Part shown: one piece after another, positions 33,995 to 41,725 of the stretch
Layout: each line of letters opens with the position of its first letter
How positions within the stretch are numbered: position 1 is the first letter of the stretch
Assembly: GCA_900544255.1 (NCBI GenBank)
Contig: UQUM01000015.1
Location: 1-49,259 of the forward strand
DNA length: 49,259 nucleotides
Direction of reading: 5' to 3'
Source: an uncultured Sutterella sp.
Lineage (GTDB): Bacteria > Pseudomonadota > Gammaproteobacteria > Burkholderiales > Burkholderiaceae_F
The notes under the pieces: model-generated
What the model was told of the DNA's origin: nothing
The model's database searches: none
Seen by the model: the letters and a program-made list of their open reading frames with translations, nothing else
Position numbers and translations under genes: made by a program

Positions 33995-34594
33995 ATGGCG
34001 GAAACCAAACGAGAAGGCCGCACGGCCTATGCCGCGGCCCGGCATCTGATTGTGGACATTGAGACGCTGGGACTTACGGTTCCGGCGCCGGTACTGTCGA
34101 TCGGCGCCGTGTTTTTGGATTGTTCTGCGGGGCTTCCGGCTTCGATGCGGACGTGGCAGGTGAAGGTCGATCCCAACAAGTGCATCGGCGAGCCCGATCC
34201 GAAGACCTTGGACTGGTGGTCCAAACAAAGCGAAGAAGCTCGTCGTGAAGCGTTTGAGGCGACGCCCGACGCGAACCCCTTCGGAAAATTTCTGGGATTC
34301 GTCCGGGAGGTGAAGCCCACGTATTTCTGGGGTAAGAGCCACGACTTTGATTTTGGTCACCTTGGGGCACAGATTGAAGCGCTGGGGATTCGGCCGCCCT
34401 GGACGTATTGGCGGCTGCGGGACATTCGGACGATTGAGGGACTGGGACTGCATTACGACGGGGACGATGCACTGCTCACCGAACTTCGCGACCGCAACGC
34501 GTCGGCACTGCAGCATTCGGCAATTTCGGACGCCTTGGTTGAAACCGAGCTTCTTTACGAAGCGATTTTGGCAACGGCGGCGGGCGGCCGTTAA
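33995..34594 (+). CDS. DEDDh 3'-5' exonuclease (Rv2179c-like)
   Basis: A 199-residue protein starting at ATG 33995 (or GTG 33989, which overlaps the upstream stop). DEDD motifs are visible: LIVDIETLG (Exo I, Asp and Glu), KSHDFDFGHLG (Exo II Asp) and HSAISDALVETELL (Exo III His and Asp). The domain resembles the Rv2179c-type 3'-5' exoribonuclease also found in phages. Tight coupling with the SNF2 gene suggests a joint role. Confidence 0.8.
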   Translation: MAETKREGRTAYAAARHLIVDIETLGLTVPAPVLSIGAVFLDCSAGLPASMRTWQVKVDPNKCIGEPDPKTLDWWSKQSEEARREAFEATPDANPFGKFLGFVREVKPTYFWGKSHDFDFGHLGAQIEALGIRPPWTYWRLRDIRTIEGLGLHYDGDDALLTELRDRNASALQHSAISDALVETELLYEAILATAAGGR

Positions 34595-34603
34595 GGCGCC
34601 TCG

Positions 34604-34816
34604 TCACGCAGTCTGTTCGCTTCGGAACTGCCCGGGCGTCATGCCGAATTGACGGCGGAACCGTCGGATGAAGGCAGACGGGGTTTCGTAGCCGGCGTTG
34701 CACGCGGTTTCTTCGACGGTTTCTCCGTTTGTGAGGTCGTTTACTGCGCTCAAAAGTCGGATCGAGAGAATCCAGTCTGCAAGCGACAGCCCCGTTTCTT
34801 TCTTCACGTCAGAAGT
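34604..34816 (-). pseudogene. AraC-family regulator, C-terminal DNA-binding fragment
   Basis: The minus-strand translation KKETGLSLADWILSIRL (start) through EETACNAGYETPSAFIRRF and FGMTPGQFR is the C-terminal part of an AraC/XylS helix-turn-helix domain. The family needs about 100 residues for both helix-turn-helix motifs plus usually a 150-200 residue effector domain. Here only about 70 codons remain. In the same frame a stop lies a few codons before the Lys-Lys. The break lies 50 bp from the end of the TnpB-type element, which probably cut the gene. No N-terminal half was found on the other side of the element. Confidence 0.8.
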
Positions 34817-34860
34817 TTAGGGACGTACGTCTTTCGGCCTATAGCCGGAAACGGACAACT

Positions 34861-35151
34861 GACAGCTCCCGACGACTAAAGTCGCGGGGTTCCAAGCTAC
34901 TTCAGAGCTTCTGCGACCACCTTATCTCCGTCCGGAAGGGCGGAGAGTCTGCGAATCGCCACTGACTCGGCATCACCTGGATTTAACGGAGCTATTCCGC
35001 GAAGGGAATGCACTTCATCGGCCCGGCAGAGCAGCGGTACTGCATCCTGGTACCTGCCGTGTGCTTACGCTTCCGTTCTTTTAACGCCTCTCCTGTCAAA
35101 GCTTGGCGAAGCCCTTTTATGACATGCTTGGGTCAAGAGAAATAGGGTTGC
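34861..35151 (-). ncRNA. Candidate omegaRNA-type guide scaffold and right end of the TnpB element
   Basis: About 290 non-coding bases follow the TnpB-like stop on the same strand. They hold several local stems: GGTAC/GTACC (about 35040-35054), CTCCG/CGGAG (about 34926-34945) and a terminal hairpin CCC-CGACT/AGTCG-GGG at 34868-34888, preceded by GGAA and followed by GAGC. TnpB proteins take their guide scaffold from exactly this position, with the guide copied from the DNA beyond the right end. Boundaries and processing cannot be read from sequence alone. Confidence 0.5.
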
Positions 35152-36636
35152 TCAAAATATTCCGAGGTTCTTATCACAGGTCTTCAGTACCTCATCCTGA
35201 AGCTTCAGAAAATTCGTCCAGTCATCACAACACGCCTTACGATCGATGGTGTCCAAATTCTTTCCCGTCACATGACTGATGAGAAAGGCCGAATACAGGT
35301 CTCGCTGTACGCGGTGTCCGTCTATGACGCACCATCGGTCGCAGAGGCGTTTCTTTCGGTACTGACCGGTTGAATGATCAAATTGGCTGGCTTTTACCTG
35401 GCGGGATATGACTCGTTTAAGTGCGTATCCCCGGTACTTCAGCTTCCGGTCAATGATTGAGAGCAACATGGCCGGAGCCCTGCGGGCCACCGTCCTACCG
35501 AAGCGTTTTTTGGAATGGATCTTGCCGTTTTTCCGGTTGACGGTTGTTTCCTTGGCTCGTGCCGCCCACGATGTCACAGCCGTATCTTCCACCTTGATGT
35601 CCGTACTCTGAGCGATGAGCTCATTGGCAGCTTTCTCTTGCGACTGCTTGCGCACGGCGGCTTGTTTGCGGAAGAGTTCTTTGCGCTCTGCTATGAGTTT
35701 TTGACAACGCCTGGAAGGCACGAGACGACAGCCCTTCTTGAACGTACCGTTTTCGTTGTACGCCTCAGGATTCGTTGCCCGGTAGGAACGATCAATCGCA
35801 CGATTGACACGCCGCAACGCCGCCTCAATGTCTTCGCAGTCAGGAGCCAGTTCTTCAATGACGGCCGCTTCCGGCGAATAAGCCACTAGCGTTGACGGCG
35901 AAAGGTCAATGCCGACAGCCGGTTTTCCTTCGCCGTACTGACGTTTCTTGGGAGGCGGCATGCCTTCCTTCACAGCTTGGATGAAAAACCGACGCTTGCC
36001 ACGAATCGTCCGTTGGAAGAAACGGATGAATTTGGTCTTATCGAGGAATGTTTGCTGAGCGTACGTATCATTGCGTTTGACAATGATCGGGAACTCCAGC
36101 GTGCGGGTGTGCTTGCCGCCCCACAGCACCTTATCGCTCTTGAGTCGTAAACCGGTGGCATTGCTCTTATTCTCGATAGTAATCGGAGCACCACGACGTT
36201 TGAAGCGGACTTTCTTGGCGTTGCCGAAGCGGTAACGCTCGAAGGCACGCCAGGCGAAGGTCGCGGTTTTCTGCATTTCGTTGACTCCTAAAGGAGAACA
36301 GAAATGGCGGTTGATCGTCAAAGCGTACGCATGAAGGGCATACTCAGAAAATCCTTCGGTTTGCTCGATGGCTTTCAGTTGCTGGCGCAGAGCCCTCTGC
36401 CGGGATTTTTCATCAGAGGAAAGCTCTGTTTTACGGTTGAGGGCCTGAAGTTCCTTCAGGGCTGAGCGCCATTCCTGAATACTGCGAACTTTTCGCCACA
36501 GCTTCTGGCAGTGCCCGAGACATGTGTTGTAAATCTGCCGTGCACACTCCATCCGCCGATCGATTTCCGGCTGGTCTGAGGAATTCACTTTCACCTCAAA
36601 CGTAATGCAATAGCTCTCGGTCACAGTACGGTTCAT
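35152..36636 (-). CDS. TnpB-like RNA-guided nuclease lacking the zinc ribbon
   Basis: A 494-residue protein, starting at ATG 36636 (MNRTVTESYC); the frame to 36783 runs through a hairpin and is probably not translated. The RuvC triad is present: Asp244 in VGIDLSPST, Glu350 in DIKVEDTAVTSW and Asp446 in HRVQRDLYSAFLI. The zinc ribbon between RuvC-II and RuvC-III is replaced by ASQFDHSTGQYRKKRLCDRW; only Cys432 and Cys436 remain. I recognise this SQxDH...VQRDLYSAF wording as a distinct TnpB-like subgroup. The triad suggests an active nuclease. No TnpA gene is next to it, so any mobility would need help in trans. Confidence 0.75.
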   Translation of the reverse strand: MNRTVTESYCITFEVKVNSSDQPEIDRRMECARQIYNTCLGHCQKLWRKVRSIQEWRSALKELQALNRKTELSSDEKSRQRALRQQLKAIEQTEGFSEYALHAYALTINRHFCSPLGVNEMQKTATFAWRAFERYRFGNAKKVRFKRRGAPITIENKSNATGLRLKSDKVLWGGKHTRTLEFPIIVKRNDTYAQQTFLDKTKFIRFFQRTIRGKRRFFIQAVKEGMPPPKKRQYGEGKPAVGIDLSPSTLVAYSPEAAVIEELAPDCEDIEAALRRVNRAIDRSYRATNPEAYNENGTFKKGCRLVPSRRCQKLIAERKELFRKQAAVRKQSQEKAANELIAQSTDIKVEDTAVTSWAARAKETTVNRKNGKIHSKKRFGRTVARRAPAMLLSIIDRKLKYRGYALKRVISRQVKASQFDHSTGQYRKKRLCDRWCVIDGHRVQRDLYSAFLISHVTGKNLDTIDRKACCDDWTNFLKLQDEVLKTCDKNLGIF

Positions 36637-36723
36637 CGGTTTTACTTGTCTTCGGGGATTTCCGTTCATCATTATGACTGAAAATCTATCAAAAGATCGC
36701 GCTGTCGCGCGAGCGCAATTACT

Positions 36724-36743
36724 CCCCATGACTAAGTCAGGGG
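36724..36743. repeat. Right-end-like hairpin upstream of the TnpB-like gene
   Basis: CCCCTGACT T AGTCA T GGGG on the minus strand, preceded by GGAAG and followed by GAGTAATT. It matches the layout of the hairpin at 34868-34888 in the same orientation, so the TnpB-like gene lies between two directly repeated ends. The rest of 36637-36974 has no gene beyond the reductase leader. Confidence 0.5.
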
Positions 36744-36974
36744 CTTCCTCGCGCGGAAAATTGTGATGTGCCGAAACGGCCAAACGAGACCGGTATGGCG
36801 CTTGCCAAACGATGTCAAGAAGCAGGTCGCTTTCTTTGTCAATGCGATATTTGTCTACCCGACATTTGTCCAGCCTAGTTAAAAAGACGTAGTCCCCTTA
36901 GTCATAATGGCCTCAGCCGGCGTCTGATAACGATAAGCAGGACGGGCGCCGAGACCTCAATAAGGAGAGACGTC

Positions 36975-39548
36975 ATGGAAGTCAATTTGCAGCTTTCTCG
37001 TCGCGCATTTGTGAAGGCGGGCGGTGCAATGACCGCTGCCGCCACGGCAGCGACGGGCGGGCTCACGGCCCTATGGCCGACGGAAGCCCAGCTCAAAGAA
37101 TTGGAACATCAGGGGTGGTCGCGCCATCCCTTGGCCTGCACGATGTGCGGGGCTTTCTGCGGCCTCGTCGCCATGAAAAAAGACGGGGAACCGGTGAGCG
37201 AAAAAACGGTTCGCATCTACCCCAATCCCGATCATCCCCAGCGTGGTTACTGCGGTCGTGCCGCCGCCACGATGTGGATTTGGAACCACCCCTTGCGAAT
37301 CCGCAAGCCCTTAAAGCGCATCGGTGAAAGGGGCGAAGGGCGCTTTAAGGAAGTGACGTGGGATGAGGCGTTGGACGAAATCGGCGCCCGGCTTCGAGCG
37401 ATCGTCGAAAAGACCGGGGAAGAAAGCGTGGTGGTGACGAGCCACAGCTTCACGGGGTTGAGTAAGTGGCTCGCGTTCCCGTTGGGATCCCCGAACAACA
37501 TCAGCCATTCCGCGACCTGCAACTCTGCCGGTATCGGGGCTCGCGACTGGGTGTTCGGCAAGGGATTCGGCGGTGCCGGGAAACTGGAACCGGACTACGC
37601 GCATCTGCGGTATCTTCTTTTGATCGGCCGCTCCATGGGAAGCGCCATGGGCGCGTTGGCAACGATGAACGCTGCGCGTGAAAACGGTGCCAAGGTGGTG
37701 TCCGTCGACCCCCGCATGCCCGACGTCTGCTACGGGGACGTGGAATGGGTGCCGGTTCGCCCCGGTACCGACATGGCGTTTGTCCTGTCCGTGATGGAAG
37801 TGATGATCCGTGAAAAGCTCGCGGATTTTGATTTCCTCGCAAAGCACACGAATGCTGCGTACCTCATCCGTGAAAACGGTGCGCCTTTGACGGAAGCCGA
37901 CGTGAAGAAGGGGGGTGCCGCTGACCGCTTCGCGCTTTTTGACGAAAAGACGGCCGGACTCGTATTCCAGGGCGTGAAACGCGACGAAAAGGGTAATGCC
38001 GTGGGCTTTATCGAAAGCGCCGACACGAAGCCCGTGCTCGACTACACGGGGGACGTGACGTTCGCAGACGGTACCGTTGAGAAAGTTGAAACGTGCTTTG
38101 CGCACTTAGCCGCCATCACGGCGCATTACGCACCTCAGGAAGCGGCGAAAATCACGGGTATTCCGGCGGACAAGATCGTCAAGATCGCCCGCGACTACGC
38201 GACTTTCAAGGGGTGCGTCGATGACGGTTGGTACACGAGTAAGAACGGCAACGACATTGCGACTTATCAGCTGATCTGCATTCTCAATGCCTTTAACGGC
38301 AACATCGACAAGAAGGGCGGTCTCGTCGTCACGGCGGGCGGCGGCTTTAAGAAACCCGACGTGGCCGCCGGGAAGGGCCCCAACGGCGAAAAGTGGGAGA
38401 TGTCCAAAGCAAAGCGCATCGACAAGATCGTGACGCCCGAAACGCAGGGGAACTTCTGGGTGGCCTTGGAAGCGATGAAGACCGGGAAACCCTATCCGGT
38501 GCGCGCCGCCTTCATCGTGGGGACGACGATGTTTCACCGCGAAGCGAATTCCGCGCGTCTGGCGGAAGCCCTCAAGACGCTCGACCTGTTGGTCGTGCAG
38601 GACGTTCTGCCGCACGAAACGGTGGACTACGCGGATTTCGTGCTTCCCGCGACGTATTTCCTCGAACGAAAGGAAACGGCCGGTGTCAAGTGGGCCTTAA
38701 ACGGGTCGGTGCACACGTCCGATGCCGGTATCCGGCCGCCCGAAGGGTGCGAAGCGCGTCACGACGTTTGGATTGAACTTGAAATCGTGCGCCGGGCGTT
38801 CCCGGAACGCGCCGAACGCGTGGGATACAAAGAATGCCGCACCGCGGACGAATTCGATGCGTGGTTCAATAAGTTTGATGACAAGGGCGTTGAAAACTTC
38901 ATCAAGACCCAGGAAGCAAAGAAACCCGGCATGGGTGAAAAGGTGCGCCGTGATCTCGCGGAAAAGGGCTGGACTACCGTCAATTGGAAGAAGTATGACG
39001 TTTACCCCTATGTGAAGCCTTTCGGGACGCCCACGGGCAAGGTGGAAATCTACGGCTTTAAGTCCTTCTCCAAAAAGGGTTATGACGCCATTCTCCCGAT
39101 TTCGGGTTTCGTGGTGCCGCCCGCGTATTCGCAGCCCAAGGCGGAAAATGAATTCATTCTCGTGTCCGGCAAGAACTGCTCGGTGAGTTCGGGCCTCGCG
39201 ATGTTCTCGATGACGTCCAAAATGCTAGGCGACCGCACCCTTTGGATGAATCCCTCGGACGCAGCCAAACTCGGCATCAAGGACGGTGAGACCGTGCATG
39301 TGACAGGGGTGGACAATCCCTATCAGGCGGACGTCAGGGTTTCCGTTACGAAGCGCGTCATCAAGGGCTCGGTTTTTGCGTTCAGCTACCAGGGCGGCGT
39401 GAGAACGAAGCACCTCATTACCGACAAGCGTTTTGATTTCGTGAAGGAAGGCATCAACTCGCACTGGTTTGCAACCGGATATGCCGAACCCTTGAACGGG
39501 TGCCTCGCGAACAACTCCTGCATCCGCATTACCCGCATCGGAGGTTAA
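36975..39548 (+). CDS. Periplasmic molybdopterin oxidoreductase catalytic subunit, PsrA/PhsA/TtrA type
   Basis: An 857-residue protein with a twin-arginine signal (SRRAFVKAGGAMTAAATAA). Cys55, Cys58, Cys62 and Cys93 (CTMCGAFC...GYCGR) would hold the FS0 [4Fe-4S] cluster. The Mo ligand is probably Cys182 in HSATCNSAG, as in polysulfide, thiosulfate and tetrathionate reductases. Later segments are GRSMGSAMGA, VLPATYFLERKET and the C-terminal pterin-binding domain (LWMNPSDAAKLGIKDGE). It is first in a tight A-B-C operon and has SD AAGGAG. The acceptor could be a sulfur compound or another oxyanion; the sequence does not decide. A TtrSR-like pair is convergent downstream. Confidence 0.85.
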   Translation: MEVNLQLSRRAFVKAGGAMTAAATAATGGLTALWPTEAQLKELEHQGWSRHPLACTMCGAFCGLVAMKKDGEPVSEKTVRIYPNPDHPQRGYCGRAAATMWIWNHPLRIRKPLKRIGERGEGRFKEVTWDEALDEIGARLRAIVEKTGEESVVVTSHSFTGLSKWLAFPLGSPNNISHSATCNSAGIGARDWVFGKGFGGAGKLEPDYAHLRYLLLIGRSMGSAMGALATMNAARENGAKVVSVDPRMPDVCYGDVEWVPVRPGTDMAFVLSVMEVMIREKLADFDFLAKHTNAAYLIRENGAPLTEADVKKGGAADRFALFDEKTAGLVFQGVKRDEKGNAVGFIESADTKPVLDYTGDVTFADGTVEKVETCFAHLAAITAHYAPQEAAKITGIPADKIVKIARDYATFKGCVDDGWYTSKNGNDIATYQLICILNAFNGNIDKKGGLVVTAGGGFKKPDVAAGKGPNGEKWEMSKAKRIDKIVTPETQGNFWVALEAMKTGKPYPVRAAFIVGTTMFHREANSARLAEALKTLDLLVVQDVLPHETVDYADFVLPATYFLERKETAGVKWALNGSVHTSDAGIRPPEGCEARHDVWIELEIVRRAFPERAERVGYKECRTADEFDAWFNKFDDKGVENFIKTQEAKKPGMGEKVRRDLAEKGWTTVNWKKYDVYPYVKPFGTPTGKVEIYGFKSFSKKGYDAILPISGFVVPPAYSQPKAENEFILVSGKNCSVSSGLAMFSMTSKMLGDRTLWMNPSDAAKLGIKDGETVHVTGVDNPYQADVRVSVTKRVIKGSVFAFSYQGGVRTKHLITDKRFDFVKEGINSHWFATGYAEPLNGCLANNSCIRITRIGG

Positions 39549-39551
39549 GCC

Positions 39552-40130
39552 ATGGAAAAAACAAAAAAGCAGCTGGCGCATCTCTTTGATGCGACCCAGT
39601 GCATCAACTGCGGCGCCTGCTCCATTGCCTGCGCTCAGACGAACTACCCGGATCTCATGAACGAGGTGAATCCGGCGTGGAACACGATCTGCTGCAACAT
39701 TCGTCAGATCAAAATCGAGCGCGAACGCCCGATGCAGCTTCTCGTGCAGTGTCAGCAGTGTTCCGACGCTCCGTGCGTCAAGACCTGTCCTTTCGGCGCG
39801 AATTACTACGACGAAGACGGACTCGTGCGCAACGACCCGAAGCGCTGCATCGGCTGCAACTACTGCATTGCGTCTTGTCCTTACGACGCGCGGTGGAGCA
39901 ACCCGAAGACGGGGCTGCCGAGTAAGTGCCTGGGCGAAGGGTGCCTTGAACTCGTGAAGAGCGGCGCGGCGCCCGCCTGCGTGACGGCGTGTCCGGCCGG
40001 TGCCCGACTTTTCGGTGACGTCAATGATCCGGAAAGCGCCATCAGCCGAAAGATCGCCCGTTCGCGTACCGTGAAGTTGCTTGAAAAGAACGGTACGAAA
40101 CCAAACTTCTATGTGGTGGTGTCCAAATGA
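39552..40130 (+). CDS. Ferredoxin-like electron-transfer subunit, PsrB/TtrB type
   Basis: A 192-residue protein with four [4Fe-4S] motifs: CINCGACSIAC (17-27), CQQCSDAPCVKTC, CIGCNYCIASC and a final one using the Cys residues in LGEGCLE and PACVTACPAG. It passes electrons from the membrane subunit to the molybdenum subunit. There is no signal peptide, so it is exported bound to the Tat-signalled partner. It starts 3 bp after the A subunit stop, and its stop overlaps the next start (ATGA). Confidence 0.9.
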   Translation: MEKTKKQLAHLFDATQCINCGACSIACAQTNYPDLMNEVNPAWNTICCNIRQIKIERERPMQLLVQCQQCSDAPCVKTCPFGANYYDEDGLVRNDPKRCIGCNYCIASCPYDARWSNPKTGLPSKCLGEGCLELVKSGAAPACVTACPAGARLFGDVNDPESAISRKIARSRTVKLLEKNGTKPNFYVVVSK

Positions 40131-41014
40131 TTGATACTACGCTTTTTACCGCCCAGATTGAAGTCGCTCACTGGGGCTGGACCATTGCTTTCTTCTTGTG
40201 GTTCGTGGGGCTCTCCGGCATGGGGATGTTCGTCAACTATTGGCTGCGCGATAAGTGGATGGTGAACGTCTGCGCCGTGGCGGCGGTGGTGGGGACGCTT
40301 CTCGTGATGAGTCACTTGACGCGCATCCTGAACCTGCCGATGGCGGCGATTCATTCGCTTCTTGCGATGTCCTTTAACTTCACGAGCTGGATGTTCATCG
40401 GTATCTGCCTTTTGGTGGTGCAGTGCGTGGCGACGGTACTCTACGCGCTCGTCGCGGGCGGTCTCATCCGCTGCGACGCCTGCCGACGTTGGTTTGCGTC
40501 CGACGTCGTGAACGGCGTTCTCGCCGCCTGCGGCGTGGCGGTCACCATTTATTCCGGGTTCCTCTTGACGCAGGCCGTAGGTGTGACGTTCTGGAATACG
40601 GCCCTGATTCCGGTGCTCTGGATCATTTCTGGGTTGGCAAGTGCTTTCGGTGCCGTAGAACTCTTGGCTGTTTCGGGACGTATCGACGAAGGAAAGATCG
40701 CCGGCTGGACGAACCGCGCCGGGCTCTGGGTGGAAATTTCCGAACTCTTTGCACTCTTTGCCTTGGTGCACGTAGGCCTGAATGCGGCTTCCGACGCCGC
40801 CCGCATGGGGGCTGAATCCCTTATCGGCGGCTCTGCGTCGATGCTCTTTTGGTGCGGTGCGGTGGCGTGCGGCGCAGCTCTCCCGCTCATTCTCCGTATC
40901 GTGACGAAGAATCGGACGGCAGCGGCCTTAGGGGGCAATCTAGCTCTCGTCGGCGCCCTCTGTCTGCGTGCCGCGGTCTTGATGGCCGGATACTACGAAC
41001 CGACGCTCCTCTGA
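40127..41014 (+). CDS. NrfD/PsrC-like membrane anchor and quinol oxidase subunit
   Basis: A 295-residue protein with about eight membrane helices and no signal peptide. HWGWTIAFFLWFVGLSGMG (first helix) and RILNLPMAAIHS match NrfD/PsrC-type quinol-oxidising subunits. It would oxidise menaquinol and feed electrons to the B subunit. Its ATG overlaps the stop of the B subunit. A terminator at 41039-41078 ends the operon. Confidence 0.85.
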   Translation: MIDTTLFTAQIEVAHWGWTIAFFLWFVGLSGMGMFVNYWLRDKWMVNVCAVAAVVGTLLVMSHLTRILNLPMAAIHSLLAMSFNFTSWMFIGICLLVVQCVATVLYALVAGGLIRCDACRRWFASDVVNGVLAACGVAVTIYSGFLLTQAVGVTFWNTALIPVLWIISGLASAFGAVELLAVSGRIDEGKIAGWTNRAGLWVEISELFALFALVHVGLNAASDAARMGAESLIGGSASMLFWCGAVACGAALPLILRIVTKNRTAAALGGNLALVGALCLRAAVLMAGYYEPTLL

Positions 41015-41038
41015 CGCGCGCTTGATCTGACGAGAATC

Positions 41039-41078
41039 AACCCGTTCCGGACAAACATCCGGGGCGGGTTTTGTTTTT
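41039..41078 (+). terminator. Rho-independent terminator after the psrABC-like operon
   Basis: AACCCG, bulge TT, CCGGA, loop, TCCGG, bulge, CGGGTT, followed by TTGTTTTT. Confidence 0.75.
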
Positions 41079-41098
41079 GAGTGTAGGAGAAGGCGAAC

Positions 41099-41719
41099 TC
41101 AAGAGGCGCCGCATTCCCCGAGCCGCATCAGGAGTTTCGTGATGTCGGCGGCGGTCCGCAGACCGAGCTTTTTACAAAGGGAGCCACGGTGCGCGATGAC
41201 CGTCTTTTCCGTGATTCCGAGGTTGAAGGCGATCTGCTTATTGAGAAGCCCGTCGGCAACGCCGCGCGCGACTTCTTTTTCCCGTTCGCTCAACTGCCGC
41301 CAAGCCGACTGTGCCTTTTGAATGACGTCGTGCGCCTCGCGCTGAGCACGATCCCGTTCGACGGCGCGGCGTACTGTCTCAATAAGGCGCAGGGTCTCGA
41401 CGGGTTTGGGCAGAAAATCTTCGGCGCCGTCTTTGATGGTTTTGACGGCCATGTTGATGTCGCCGTGGCCGGAAACGAAAATAACGGGAAGGACGTGACT
41501 TCGGAGCGCCATTTCGTGCTGCAGCTCGATCCCCGTCATGCCGGGCATACGCACGTCGAGAATGAGGCAACCGGGCACGAGAGGATCGTCTTCCTTTAAA
41601 AAGGTGAGGGCGTCCGGATAGATGCGGACATTCCAGCCTTCGCCTTCCAATACGAATTGCCAAGAGCGTCGGACGTCTTCATCGTCGTCGCAGACGCGGA
41701 TCAATACGTTTTCAGTCAT
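41099..41719 (-). CDS. FixJ/TtrR-type response regulator (set 2)
   Basis: A 206-residue regulator. The receiver has the acidic triad DDDED, phospho-acceptor Asp in ILDVRMPG and Lys in FLPKPV. The LuxR-type helix-turn-helix reads LSEREKEVARGVADGL and NKQIAFNLGITEKTV. It is convergent on the psrABC-like operon, which it probably activates. It begins 6 bp after the kinase stop. It resembles the set 1 regulator at 22706 but is not a recent duplicate. Confidence 0.85.
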   Translation of the reverse strand: MTENVLIRVCDDDEDVRRSWQFVLEGEGWNVRIYPDALTFLKEDDPLVPGCLILDVRMPGMTGIELQHEMALRSHVLPVIFVSGHGDINMAVKTIKDGAEDFLPKPVETLRLIETVRRAVERDRAQREAHDVIQKAQSAWRQLSEREKEVARGVADGLLNKQIAFNLGITEKTVIAHRGSLCKKLGLRTAADITKLLMRLGECGAS

Positions 41720-41725
41720 GATTCG

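Noticed and set aside
34861..35151. HEARO/IscB-type RNA
   Set aside because: The neighbouring protein has no HNH insertion in its RuvC domain, so a TnpB-type scaffold is the better reading.
36744..36895. Minus-strand open frame upstream of the TnpB-like gene (about 50 codons, Leu/Asp-rich)
   Set aside because: No SD, no family resemblance, and it would read through the repeat hairpin.
36884..36954. RYQTPAEAI-like tail on the minus strand, resembling the C-terminus of an IS481/IS3 transposase
   Set aside because: Only about 20 codons match, bounded by stops, and the stretch is also the reductase leader. Too short to call.
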